From the NCBI GenBank assembly GCA_902465645.1, contig CABQNX010000003.1:1-64000 (forward strand): DNA of 64,000 nucleotides, written 5' to 3'. This stretch comes from an uncultured Peptoniphilus sp. Lineage in GTDB: Bacteria; Bacillota; Clostridia; Tissierellales; Peptoniphilaceae. Each line of letters opens with the position of its first letter. Position 1 is the first letter of the stretch. The notes beneath the pieces were generated by a model. It was not told where the DNA came from and did no database searches. It worked only from the letters and a program-made list of their open reading frames with translations. Both the position numbers and the translations under genes were made by a program. This document shows positions 44,220 through 52,942 of the stretch, one piece after another.

Positions 44220-44540
44220 ATGAATTTTATATTAAGTGACAAGGCTCTGGCCTTTTTGAAAAAGAAAAATATAAGTAAAATTTTTGTAAATCCTGATGTG
44301 GACGTCAAGGCATCTTGCTGCTCTGTGGGCACTTTTGACTTTGACATTTCAACAAGGGATAATGAAGACACAAAAAGGTATAAAAAAGTAGAAGTCTCTA
44401 ATATATCTATTTTTTATAACCCCACTCTTGACCTCTTCTTTAAGGGTCATGAGGACATAGACATTATTATTTCTGCAATAGGTCTTGGATCTTTTAAAAA
44501 GTTATATGTGGAGAATGAGTTTAATTCTATTGAAATGTAA
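44220..44540 (+). CDS. CC/Se-motif, HesB-like small protein
   Basis: A 106-residue protein with a CC pair in VDVKASCCSVGTFDF. It resembles HesB/IscA-like small proteins in which this site can be Cys-Cys or Cys-Sec (CC/Se-motif family, recalled rather than searched). Both codons here are TGC, so it is the cysteine form. The ATG follows AAGGAGGTCTT. A stand-alone gene between tRNA-Pro and cstA, with its own terminator. A thiol or metal role is likely but unproven. Confidence 0.75.
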   Translation: MNFILSDKALAFLKKKNISKIFVNPDVDVKASCCSVGTFDFDISTRDNEDTKRYKKVEVSNISIFYNPTLDLFFKGHEDIDIIISAIGLGSFKKLYVENEFNSIEM

Positions 44541-44663
44541 TTTTGCAGAAAATTAAAGCTTATATAGGTCATAAATAAATTTAACTTCCTAATAATAAAT
44601 CTATTTTTTATTTTCATCATTTTTATAAGTTTTGTAGACTTTAACTTTCGAATATTTAACTTT

Positions 44664-44689
44664 AGGTCCAATATAGTGGACCTTTTTTT
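44664..44689 (+). terminator. Terminator after the CC-motif gene
   Basis: A perfect 7-bp AGGTCCA/TGGACCT stem is followed by seven T residues. Confidence 0.85.
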
Positions 44690-44760
44690 AATTTCGTAAA
44701 AGTTTTTCATATTTTTTTCTCAACTAAGGCTCAATAGATCACCATCAAGCATCAACTTTC

Positions 44761-44797
44761 TTGTAATTGACTTGGTCTTCCCCTATAATCTTATAGG
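44761..44797 (+). promoter_or_regulatory. cstA promoter with palindromic operator
   Basis: TTGTAA (44761-44766), 17 bp and TATAAT (44784-44789). A perfect inverted repeat CCTATAATCTTATAGG (44782-44797) covers the -10 box, as a repressor site would. Confidence 0.7.
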
Positions 44798-44824
44798 AAA
44801 TAATAAAAGTAAAGGGAGGAAATT

Positions 44825-46279
44825 ATGTTACTATTTATTATTGGAATTATTATTTTATTTGTTGGAGGATTTTTCTACTCAAAATATGTAGAAAAACAAC
44901 TTCAACCAGACGATAGACCTACTCCAGCAGTATCAAAAGCTGACGGAGTTGACTATGTAGTGATGAGCGAAAAGAAAAACTGGCTTATCAACCTACTTAA
45001 CATTGCAGGAACTGGCCCTATACTTGGACCTATCCAAGGTATTTTATTTGGACCAATTGCCTTCTTGGCAATCCCATTAGGTTGTGTCTTCGCAGGTGCA
45101 GTCCACGATTACATGACAGGATTCATCTCTATGAGAAATGGCGGGTCTCAAGTGCCAAAGCTTGTTGGTAAGTATATTGGCGACGGCGTTCGTAAATTTT
45201 ATAATATTGTTATTGCCATCCTACTTCTTTTAACTGGTGTAGTTTTTGTTTACACACCTGGAGACTTAATTGCCAATGACGTTCTAAAGGTTGGGGTAGA
45301 TTCTAATGTTATTTGGATTATCTACGCAGTGATCTTTGCCTACTACATCCTTTCAACTGTACTTCCTATTGACAAGTTAATTGGAAGAATATATCCATTA
45401 TTTGGTGCCTTCTTAATTATCTCTGCCATTGGAGTCTTTATTGGAATCTTTGTTAAGGGCTCTGGAGACCTTTCTTTTGCAAATTACGGCCTACTTGCAG
45501 AACACCCACTTGGTCAAAGATTTATCCCATCCTTCTTTATAACAGTTGCATGTGGTATCCTATCAGGCTTCCACGGTTCACAAGTTACTCTTGTGTCAAG
45601 AACTGTTAAATCAGAAAAAGAAGCAAAGACAACTTTCTACTCAACTATGATTGCCGAAGGTTTTATCGCAATGGTTTGGGCAGCTGGTGCCATGGTAATC
45701 TTCTCAACTGGAAGAGCTCCACTTGATACAGCTGGAACCCTAATGGTTGGAGAAATTTCAAAATACTTTATGGGAGACATTGGAGGACTACTTGCAGTTC
45801 TTGGAGTAATAGCACTTCCTATCACTTCTGGTGACACTGCCTTTAGGTCTTTAAGGCTAATAATCTCTGAAGAATTAAACATTGACCAAAGATCTGGCGC
45901 AAAGAGGGCTGGCCTTGCAGCAGTTTTATTTATACCTGCAATAGCAATTCTCTTCTTCGCTAAGTCAAACCCAAATGGATTTAATATGCTTTGGAGATAC
46001 TTTGGATTCACAAACCAATTTGTAGCAATCTTTGCCCTAGCAGTTGCCACAATTTATTTAATCAACACTGGCAAAAATTATTTAATAACTTTGATACCAG
46101 GGATCTTCTACACATTTATAGTTTTCGCATTTATTATTAGTGTTGAGAAGCTTGGACTTGGCTTGCCATTTACTATTGCCTATCCAGCAGCTGGTGTCCT
46201 AGCTATTGCTTACGCAATCTTTGTTGTTAAGACTGGTAAGAAAAATAAAACTAGGATTGAAACTACAACTCTAGAATAA
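44825..46279 (+). CDS. cstA: CstA-family carbon starvation / pyruvate transporter
   Basis: A 484-residue membrane protein with about 13 segments. It has the CstA signature IAGTGPILGPIQGILFGPIA (from about residue 57), GAVHDYMTGFISMRNGG and FSGFHG-like GILSGFHGSQVTLVSRT. CstA proteins import pyruvate or peptides during carbon limitation. It is the short form, without the extra C-terminal region of E. coli CstA. The ATG follows AAAGGGAGGAAATT. Confidence 0.93.
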   Translation: MLLFIIGIIILFVGGFFYSKYVEKQLQPDDRPTPAVSKADGVDYVVMSEKKNWLINLLNIAGTGPILGPIQGILFGPIAFLAIPLGCVFAGAVHDYMTGFISMRNGGSQVPKLVGKYIGDGVRKFYNIVIAILLLLTGVVFVYTPGDLIANDVLKVGVDSNVIWIIYAVIFAYYILSTVLPIDKLIGRIYPLFGAFLIISAIGVFIGIFVKGSGDLSFANYGLLAEHPLGQRFIPSFFITVACGILSGFHGSQVTLVSRTVKSEKEAKTTFYSTMIAEGFIAMVWAAGAMVIFSTGRAPLDTAGTLMVGEISKYFMGDIGGLLAVLGVIALPITSGDTAFRSLRLIISEELNIDQRSGAKRAGLAAVLFIPAIAILFFAKSNPNGFNMLWRYFGFTNQFVAIFALAVATIYLINTGKNYLITLIPGIFYTFIVFAFIISVEKLGLGLPFTIAYPAAGVLAIAYAIFVVKTGKKNKTRIETTTLE

Positions 46280-46296
46280 TTTAAAATTAAATGGCA

Positions 46297-46333
46297 AAAG
46301 ACCTGCAGAAATTAAAACTGCAGGTCTTTTTTT
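46297..46333. terminator. Shared terminator between cstA and alkaline phosphatase
   Basis: A perfect 12-bp AAAGACCTGCAG/CTGCAGGTCTTT stem with T runs on both strands serves the convergent genes. Confidence 0.9.
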
Positions 46334-46377
46334 GAGGATTTATTTTTATTATTTTTATGAATAAGAATTTAAGAAAT

Positions 46378-47994
46378 TTATTTTACTAGGTCAAAGGCTG
46401 TTTGTGGTACATAGACAGCTCTTGTGGAGTAAATTGTAAGTCCACCAAGTTCTACTTTTTCACCATTTTTTATAGCGTAGTTCTTTGAAACAGGGAAGAT
46501 AATCTTATCAGATCCCTTAGTAACTATAGCTTCGTAATCATTTGGTCCCTTTACCTTAAATTCAACCTTGGCTCCCTTTTCTTCAAAGCCTCTTCTTATA
46601 GGTTGGTAAAGTTCTTCTGTCAACTTATCAAGGTCAATGTCAAGTACATCTTCCACGTATCTTCCAATTTCATAATTGTGAACTGTTCCAATAAGTCTCT
46701 TAACATCCTTGGCAGTTGAGTAAGAATAAAGTCCTACATCTCCACCAACGTGACCTCCAGTTGTCCAAGCAATATGGCTTCTTGCTGAGATAACTCTTCC
46801 CATTGCTGAGCCAGTGTCCTTTTCAGTCTTAATAAGATTTAACTCTTCTTCTGTAAGGTCCTTTACACCAAAGTGCTTTTCCATTACTTCTTCCACATTG
46901 GACTTGTCTTCCTTCACTTCTTCAGCAGCCTTTGTCACAGAAATTTTTGCAGATGAAATTACTTTTGTAAACTCATCAAGAGGAGCCTTGTCGTAACCCT
47001 TGGAAATGTTTCTGTGGCCAAAAGTTATTCCACCAGTTCCATGGTCAGCAGCAATTAAAATTACTGTGTCGCCCTTTTCATCAGCAAAATCTTTTGCAAC
47101 TTTTACTGCATCATCAAAGGCTTTGATTTCGTGTATAAGAGCAACTGGGTCATTGGCATGAGCAGCCCAGTCAACTTCAGAACCTTCAACCATTAGGAAA
47201 AATCCCTTGTCATTTGTTGATAAAACTTCTAGAGCCTTGTCAGTCATTTCTGCAAGTGAAGGTTTTGTAGTCTTGTCCCTATCTATTTCATAAGGGAAGG
47301 ACTTGTCTTCAAAAAGCCCCCAAAGTTTGTTGCCCTTTGATCCTTCTAGACCTTCCTTAGTAGTCACGTAATCGTAACCCCTTGTTTTTATTTCAGAAAT
47401 AAGATCTTCCTTGTCCTTTCTAGTTTCTTTACTTAAATAAGTGCTACCAGCACCTAGGACAAGGTCCATGTCTTGGTAAACTTGTTGTTCGCCAAGGTCC
47501 TCGTAGTTATTTCTGTCAGGATTATGAGCAGAAAAGTCAGCTGGAGTTGCGTGTTGAATATTTGATGTGGACACAAGGCCAGTGGATCTTCCACTTCTCT
47601 TCGCACCTTCAAGGACGTTGGCTATAGGTTGCTTAGCCCTTTCCTTTTCAAAGTTAGAAAATCCTGGCATGCCGTCTTTAGATGGATAAGAACCAACAAA
47701 AGGAGATTCTGTCTTTATGCCAGTTGCCATGGCTGTTCCTGCTGGAGCAGAGTCGGCTATAGGTGTGTTGGCGTTGTTAGTCCTAACAAGGCCTGTTGCC
47801 ATATCGTCCATTACAAACTTCTTGTCCTTAGTCATCCATCTTGCAGTTGTAAGTGCTTCTACACTCATCCCATCTGGGATCATCACAATTACATTTTTTG
47901 CACTACCATAATCTTTCTCTTGGGCAAATACAAGAGAAGGCGCCAAAGTCACTAGGGCAAGTGAAATTGACAAAGCTTTTTTTAATTTGTTCAT
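46378..47994 (-). CDS. phoA: Alkaline phosphatase
   Basis: A secreted phosphomonoesterase, 538 residues. A signal peptide spans residues 1 to about 24 (LSISLALVTLAPSLVFA). Metal and nucleophile motifs are VIVMIPDGMS, the Ser in IADSAPAGTAMATG, HATPADFSAHNPDR, MVEGSEVDWAAHAND, ADHGTGG and TTGGHVGGDV. The C-terminal 110 residues after the core are an extra domain. Three 11-bp-spaced repeats upstream suggest phosphate control. Confidence 0.94.
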   Translation of the reverse strand: MNKLKKALSISLALVTLAPSLVFAQEKDYGSAKNVIVMIPDGMSVEALTTARWMTKDKKFVMDDMATGLVRTNNANTPIADSAPAGTAMATGIKTESPFVGSYPSKDGMPGFSNFEKERAKQPIANVLEGAKRSGRSTGLVSTSNIQHATPADFSAHNPDRNNYEDLGEQQVYQDMDLVLGAGSTYLSKETRKDKEDLISEIKTRGYDYVTTKEGLEGSKGNKLWGLFEDKSFPYEIDRDKTTKPSLAEMTDKALEVLSTNDKGFFLMVEGSEVDWAAHANDPVALIHEIKAFDDAVKVAKDFADEKGDTVILIAADHGTGGITFGHRNISKGYDKAPLDEFTKVISSAKISVTKAAEEVKEDKSNVEEVMEKHFGVKDLTEEELNLIKTEKDTGSAMGRVISARSHIAWTTGGHVGGDVGLYSYSTAKDVKRLIGTVHNYEIGRYVEDVLDIDLDKLTEELYQPIRRGFEEKGAKVEFKVKGPNDYEAIVTKGSDKIIFPVSKNYAIKNGEKVELGGLTIYSTRAVYVPQTAFDLVK

Positions 47995-48036
47995 ACTTTC
48001 CCCCTAAGTTTTATTACCTATAATCTAACAGAGGAT

Positions 48037-48064
48037 TGTAAATGAAATATAAATCTAATGTAAA
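48037..48064 (-). promoter_or_regulatory. Probable Pho box upstream of alkaline phosphatase
   Basis: On the minus strand TTTACA, TTTATA and TTTACA start exactly 11 bp apart (48059-48064, 48048-48053, 48037-48042). This matches the spacing of PhoP direct-repeat sites in Bacillus (TTAACA-like with 5-bp gaps). It lies about 45 bp before the phoA ATG and may also influence the divergent pgs operon. Confidence 0.72.
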
Positions 48065-48176
48065 AATTCTAATACTATAAAAGATTATTAGTTTATATAA
48101 ATCATTGATAACTATTTTACTTCTATCAAGAATATAATATTCTACTTCTCTGTGATATAATTTAAAAGGGTGCGTT

Positions 48177-49289
48177 ATGGAAATATCTATATTAATTTTA
48201 TGGATAATTATTATTATTTATCTTATTTTAGAAAATTATTATATTAAAAAAATCTCTAAATCTTTTAAGCACATAATATATGTAAATGGAACTAGAGGAA
48301 AATCTTCAACGACAAGATTGATTGATGCTGGACTGAGAAATTCTGGATACAAAGTGTTCTCTAAAACTACTGGAACTGTTCCTATATACATTGATATCAA
48401 CAATAACGAAGTGCCTATAAGAAGATTGGGAAATGCTAATATTAAAGAACAAATAAAGATGGTTAGGCTTGCTTATAAACAGAAAGCTGACATTCTTGTA
48501 TTAGAGTGTATGGCAGTGGATCCTGAACTCCAATTTATTTCCCAGAATAGAATGGTAAAATCTAATATTGGTGTAATTACAAATGTCAGATTAGATCATA
48601 CTGATGTGATGGGTAATAGTCTCGAAGAAATATGCGACAGTCTTTGTAAGACAATACCACAAAATGGTGTTTTATTTACTTCCGACAAAAATTTTTTTCA
48701 AATTATTAAGAATAAGTCTTTAGAATTGAATAGTGAATGTTTTTTGTCCAATCCTAGTAATGAATTTAGTAATTACTATTTTCCTGAAAACTATGCATTA
48801 GCTTTAGATATATGTAAATATTTAGGTCTTGATTATAAAAAGTTCAAGGATGGGCTAAGAACATATAAACATGACCCTTATGACTTAGCAATATATCGTT
48901 TAAAAAATGGAGGTTTGTTCATTAACGGTCTTTCTATAAATGATATTTCCTCAATTAATCTCACTTATGATAAGTTATCAAAAAAATATAATTTTAAAGA
49001 AAAACAATTTATTTTGCTAATTAATAATAGATTTGACAGAGGATTCCGATCATTACAGATGGCGGATTTTGCCAATAAAAGAAATCCAAGTGCTATATAT
49101 TTATTGGGAAGTCATACCAATATACTTAAATCTAAGATTCATTGTAAAAATATTAAAACAATAAAAGAATTGAATGATTTACCTCTGTATATTGATGAAA
49201 ATACCTTTATATTTGCCATTGGTAATATAGGAAATAGTGGCAATCAAATAGTTGAGTTTGTTAGAAAAAGAGGTGACTTAATTGAATGA
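48177..49289 (+). CDS. pgsB: Poly-gamma-glutamate ligase PgsB/CapB
   Basis: The amide ligase that polymerises glutamate through the gamma carboxyl at the membrane. At 370 residues it has an N-terminal membrane segment (about 3-20) and then the Mur-ligase-like P-loop VNGTRGKSSTTRLID (about residue 37). A second signature is GVITNVRLDHTDVMG (about 137). The ATG follows AGGGTGC. It is first in the pgs operon and overlaps pgsC by 8 bp. Its codon use is clearly more AT-rich than the flanking core genes. Confidence 0.93.
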   Translation: MEISILILWIIIIIYLILENYYIKKISKSFKHIIYVNGTRGKSSTTRLIDAGLRNSGYKVFSKTTGTVPIYIDINNNEVPIRRLGNANIKEQIKMVRLAYKQKADILVLECMAVDPELQFISQNRMVKSNIGVITNVRLDHTDVMGNSLEEICDSLCKTIPQNGVLFTSDKNFFQIIKNKSLELNSECFLSNPSNEFSNYYFPENYALALDICKYLGLDYKKFKDGLRTYKHDPYDLAIYRLKNGGLFINGLSINDISSINLTYDKLSKKYNFKEKQFILLINNRFDRGFRSLQMADFANKRNPSAIYLLGSHTNILKSKIHCKNIKTIKELNDLPLYIDENTFIFAIGNIGNSGNQIVEFVRKRGDLIE

Positions 49290-49710
49290 TAATGTAATAT
49301 TACTAGGAATTGCTTTGAGCTTAATTTTTAGCGATATAACAGGAATTATACCTTGTGGTATTATTGTACCTGGATATATAGCTTTAAATTTGAACAATCC
49401 CCAAAAATTAATATATACATTTATAATAATTATTATTACACTTATAATTGTTAAGTTGCTTTCAAAAATTTGTATAATTTATGGAAGAAGAAGATTTACA
49501 CTAATGATATTAACTGCCTTTATAATTAATTTCTTTGTTATAAAGCTTAATATATTTCCAAATAATCCTGGACTTATAGGAACTATAATACCTGGCATTA
49601 TTGCAAATCAACTAGAAAGACAAGGATTTATAATTTCTATTTTATCTTTAGTTTTTGTAGTAATAACAATATCTTTATTCATTATGTTGTTTTCAATTCC
49701 ATTATTTTAA
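49282..49710 (+). CDS. pgsC: Poly-gamma-glutamate synthase subunit PgsC/CapC
   Basis: A 142-residue integral membrane partner of PgsB with four to five segments. It carries SDITGIIPCGIIVPGYIALN and NNPGLIGTIIPGIIANQLERQG, two internally similar GxIxPGxIA motifs typical of CapC. Starts inside the end of pgsB, implying coupled translation of a 1:1 complex. Confidence 0.92.
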   Translation: MNDNVILLGIALSLIFSDITGIIPCGIIVPGYIALNLNNPQKLIYTFIIIIITLIIVKLLSKICIIYGRRRFTLMILTAFIINFFVIKLNIFPNNPGLIGTIIPGIIANQLERQGFIISILSLVFVVITISLFIMLFSIPLF

Positions 49711-49721
49711 GGAGGATATAT

Positions 49722-50801
49722 TTGTATAAATATAAAATTAAAAATTTATTAATTATAAATATATTTTTGCTAATATCTTTTATGATAATAAATTTAACGA
49801 AAACATATGAAAAAAATGATTATTACGAAACTCAGATTTTAGCCACAAATAATATGAAAAAATTTTCTCAAGCAGTTAAAGATTATAAACTTAACATAGG
49901 ATTACCAATATACGATTATGATTTTCAAAAAACAGGACTATTAGGTAGTCCTTATAATGAGTTCACAACCACTTTAGGTAATCTTGAAGCAAAGCGAACT
50001 GTAACTAACCCTGATACTGCGGCATTAGTCGTAAAAATTTTCAAAGAAGCTAATATAAGAGAAAACGATAAGGTAAGTATTGCTTTAACAGGATCTTTTA
50101 CCGGTTTAAATATAGCTTGTTTAGCTGCAGCAGAAGCTATGAACCTAGATGTAACTATTATTTCAAGTATGGGATCCTCTACATATGGAAGCAATCAAAG
50201 CGAGCTAACTTTTCCAGATATTATTGATAATTTATACAAAGATGGATACATTCGTAAAAATTCCGCTCTCGTAACTTTAGGTGGTTTTAATGATGTAGGA
50301 GATGACATACCAAACAAAATTAAAAATAATGTTATTCAAAATTATATGGATAGAGGTTTAAATATATATATAAATGATGATTTCTCGAAAAATGTCTCCC
50401 AAAAAATCAAAGTTTTAAATTCAAAAAATACACCGTCTGCTTTTATTACAATTGGTGGTAATCTTACATTCGGAGATGAAGACAATTCAAATTATGTATT
50501 AAAAGAGGGGATTTTAAATAAACCGGGAAACATAGAGAATTTTAATGAAAAAAAAGGTCTTATAAATTACTTTTTGAATAAAAATATTACAACAATTTCA
50601 TTTATAAATATAAAAAAACTTATGTCAGATTACGGCATGCCTTTTGATCCTTGGGTTTGGGATAAAACCGGAAAATCTAGTATATACTATAAATATTCCT
50701 ATAATCCGTATCTTATCGTAACTACATTATTAGCTTCATTTATTTATTTAATTTTCTTTTTTAAAATAAGGGTGCAAAATGAAAAAGTACATAAGAATTG
50801 A
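49722..50801 (+). CDS. pgsW: Poly-gamma-glutamate system protein, PgsW-like
   Basis: A 359-residue protein with membrane segments at both ends (about 8-24 and 333-352), which puts a 300-residue domain outside the cell. The domain has KVSIALTGSFTGLNIACLAA and VTIISSMGSSTYGSNQ. It matches the poly-gamma-glutamate system family seen next to pgsBC where PgsA/CapA is absent; the PgsW name is recalled, not searched. The start is TTG after AAGGAGGATATA. It could replace PgsA in export. Confidence 0.82.
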   Translation: MYKYKIKNLLIINIFLLISFMIINLTKTYEKNDYYETQILATNNMKKFSQAVKDYKLNIGLPIYDYDFQKTGLLGSPYNEFTTTLGNLEAKRTVTNPDTAALVVKIFKEANIRENDKVSIALTGSFTGLNIACLAAAEAMNLDVTIISSMGSSTYGSNQSELTFPDIIDNLYKDGYIRKNSALVTLGGFNDVGDDIPNKIKNNVIQNYMDRGLNIYINDDFSKNVSQKIKVLNSKNTPSAFITIGGNLTFGDEDNSNYVLKEGILNKPGNIENFNEKKGLINYFLNKNITTISFINIKKLMSDYGMPFDPWVWDKTGKSSIYYKYSYNPYLIVTTLLASFIYLIFFFKIRVQNEKVHKN

Positions 50802-52170
50802 TAACAAAAAGAAATTTATGATAGGATGTTTTTTTATTTTTGTCAGTTTAATATTACCTTTTTTCTTGAAAGTAGAAACTTTTAATATCTTAGAAAAAAC
50901 TTATAATGCAGTGGTATATAAAAATGACTTATTGCTCTTTAATTCAGCTACTTGCCTTGTAATATTAAATAGTTTAAGAGCCTTGCCACATTATCTTGGT
51001 GCTTTTTTTATTGGAGAGTCTTTAACCACAGAGAAAAATATTAAAGTTTTAAAATACATTAAAGTTTTTTCAATTTGTTTAATAATACCAATAATTTATT
51101 TTTTGATTTTTATAATACATAACATAAAATATCATTTAGGTATACCTGCCTTAACCTTAATATTTCTAATTGGCTTTCTAGGTAGCAAAAATTACAACTA
51201 TGTCAGTAATTTCAAAAAAATAATTTTAATAATACTGGTTATTTTTACAGTTCAAATTTTAGATATTATGCCTTTACTAAGTAAATTTCCTATAGGAAAG
51301 GGTGAGATGTCTCAAGAAATAAAACTTGTTTCTAAATATCTTAATTTGGACAAATTCATAAATTTAGGTACTACTTATATATTTGTTCTACTCTTTACTT
51401 TAGAATTGTTACTCTTATCATTAATAAATTCTGAGAATAATTTAAAATCTATGAATTTGTTAAGAGAACAAAATTTAATGATCAAAAATAAATCTAGATT
51501 ACAAGAATTAGAAAATAGAAATTATATTGAATCAAGACATCTGGTTCACGATCTAAATAGCCCGCTTACAGCTGCTCAAGCATTAGTTAGCTTGTTGAAG
51601 CTGAATTGTGAATCTGAAAATAGAAAACAAGATTATATTTACTTGAATGAAGTTGAAAATTCTCTTGAAAATATGAGTGAAATGATTTATCAGACTTTAT
51701 ACATAGATAAAACTTCAATACTTTCAACTAGTGATATAATGAACAAGATAATGTCGAATATATCTATTTACCCTTATTATGACAAAGTTACAATTTGTAA
51801 TAACATTCCGCATAAATTAATTAAAGTAAATTCTGTTTTTTTTATAAGATCTATAATAAATTTACTTGACAATTCTAACCAAGCAATAAAGAATCTTGAA
51901 AATGGAACAATTAAAATTATTGTTGATTCTATAAAAAAAGATACCATAGATTATATTGAATTTAAAATTATTGATAATGGAATTGGAATTGATAAAAACA
52001 ATTTAAAATCAATTTGGAAATCTGGATACACTACTAAAAATACCACAGGACTCGGTTTACCTTTTGTTAAAAATACAATTGAATCGAATAAAGGAATAAT
52101 ATCAGTAGATAGTTGTCCCAATAAAGGAACAATTTTTAAAATTTATTTTAAGGAAGTGATAAAATCGTGA
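50779..52170 (+). CDS. Membrane sensor histidine kinase
   Basis: A 463-residue kinase. The N-terminal sensor has six to seven membrane segments (about 13-240), like MASE-type sensors, and no large external loop. The H box is RHLVHDLNSPLTAAQAL. The ATPase domain has the N box INLLDNSNQAI, the G1 box IDNGIGIDKNNLKSIW and the G2 box TTGLGLPFVKN. It overlaps pgsW by 23 bp, so it is translated with the synthase. The signal is unknown; polymer, ion or membrane state are options. Confidence 0.9.
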   Translation: MKKYIRIDNKKKFMIGCFFIFVSLILPFFLKVETFNILEKTYNAVVYKNDLLLFNSATCLVILNSLRALPHYLGAFFIGESLTTEKNIKVLKYIKVFSICLIIPIIYFLIFIIHNIKYHLGIPALTLIFLIGFLGSKNYNYVSNFKKIILIILVIFTVQILDIMPLLSKFPIGKGEMSQEIKLVSKYLNLDKFINLGTTYIFVLLFTLELLLLSLINSENNLKSMNLLREQNLMIKNKSRLQELENRNYIESRHLVHDLNSPLTAAQALVSLLKLNCESENRKQDYIYLNEVENSLENMSEMIYQTLYIDKTSILSTSDIMNKIMSNISIYPYYDKVTICNNIPHKLIKVNSVFFIRSIINLLDNSNQAIKNLENGTIKIIVDSIKKDTIDYIEFKIIDNGIGIDKNNLKSIWKSGYTTKNTTGLGLPFVKNTIESNKGIISVDSCPNKGTIFKIYFKEVIKS

Positions 52171-52832
52171 ACAAAGACGTAGAAATTTTGTCAATCGATG
52201 ATGATAAATCCATTTGTTTTGCACTGTCTGCTATAATAAAAAGCCAAGGATGGAAATCTTTAGTCGCAAACAATGTAGATGATGGTATCAAAAAAATGAT
52301 TGAAAATAAACCAACCTTAATTTTACTTGATTATAGAATGCCTGGAAAAAGTGGTTTAGTTGGTATCAAGGAAATAAGAAGTCTTGATAAAAATATTCCT
52401 ATTATTATGTTAACTGTAGATGATAATCAAGATGTTGCAAACAAATGTATAGAATTTGGTGCTAATGATTTTGCAATAAAACCTATTAAGGCCCCTGATT
52501 TATTATCCAGAATAAAAGTACATTTAAAATTATTAAACAATCAAGAAAAATTTATTTCTAAAATAGATTTTGATATTAATAATCTTTTTCCTCTAGATAA
52601 AGGAATAAGTGAGAGTACACTTAAAAAATTAATAATTATACTATATAATAATAAAAACTACACTACAGTTGATTTTTTATCAGAGAAATCTGGCCTTTCT
52701 CTTCAAAGTACATATAGATACTTACAATTTTTAACAGAAAAAAGAATTGTCATAGTTAAAAATATTTTTGGAAAAGTTGGTAGGCCAAAAAAATTCTATA
52801 TCTTAAAAGAATATAAAAAAGTAGATTCTTAA
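52167..52832 (+). CDS. Response regulator with C-terminal winged helix (CitB/DctR-like)
   Basis: A 221-residue regulator with a receiver domain: acidic pair in SIDDDKS, phosphoacceptor in LILLDYRMPGKSG and Lys in DFAIKPIKAPD. An output domain (about 150-220) follows with LSEKSGLSLQSTYRYLQFL and VGRPKKFYIL, as in CitB/DcuR-type regulators. The start is GTG after AAGGAAGTGA and overlaps the kinase by 4 bp. Probable targets are the pgs operon and the facing ggt genes. Confidence 0.88.
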   Translation: MNKDVEILSIDDDKSICFALSAIIKSQGWKSLVANNVDDGIKKMIENKPTLILLDYRMPGKSGLVGIKEIRSLDKNIPIIMLTVDDNQDVANKCIEFGANDFAIKPIKAPDLLSRIKVHLKLLNNQEKFISKIDFDINNLFPLDKGISESTLKKLIIILYNNKNYTTVDFLSEKSGLSLQSTYRYLQFLTEKRIVIVKNIFGKVGRPKKFYILKEYKKVDS

Positions 52833-52855
52833 CATAATCTGCTCAGACTGATGAC

Positions 52856-52882
52856 AAAGCAGGCAAAAAGCCTGCTTTTTTA
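52856..52882 (+). terminator. Terminator of the pgs operon
   Basis: A 7-bp GCAGGC-containing stem (52856-52864 with 52870-52878) is followed by TTTTTT. Confidence 0.88.
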
Positions 52883-52942
52883 ATGAAATCATACGAATTT
52901 ACAGAAAAAAGGGTAAAAATAAACTAAGAAAGTAGGTTTCAC

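Noticed and set aside
44220..44540. Selenoprotein with in-frame TGA
   Set aside because: Both motif codons are TGC and there is no in-frame TGA before the TAA stop.
44447..44710. A minus-strand 87-codon frame overlapping the CC-motif gene
   Set aside because: It covers the terminator of that gene, is Lys/Ile-rich without motif, and has no ribosome site.
48104..48128. TTGATA-N13-TATCAA inverted repeat before pgsB as a regulator site
   Set aside because: The arms are only six AT-rich bases, so chance is likely; noted only as a weak candidate.
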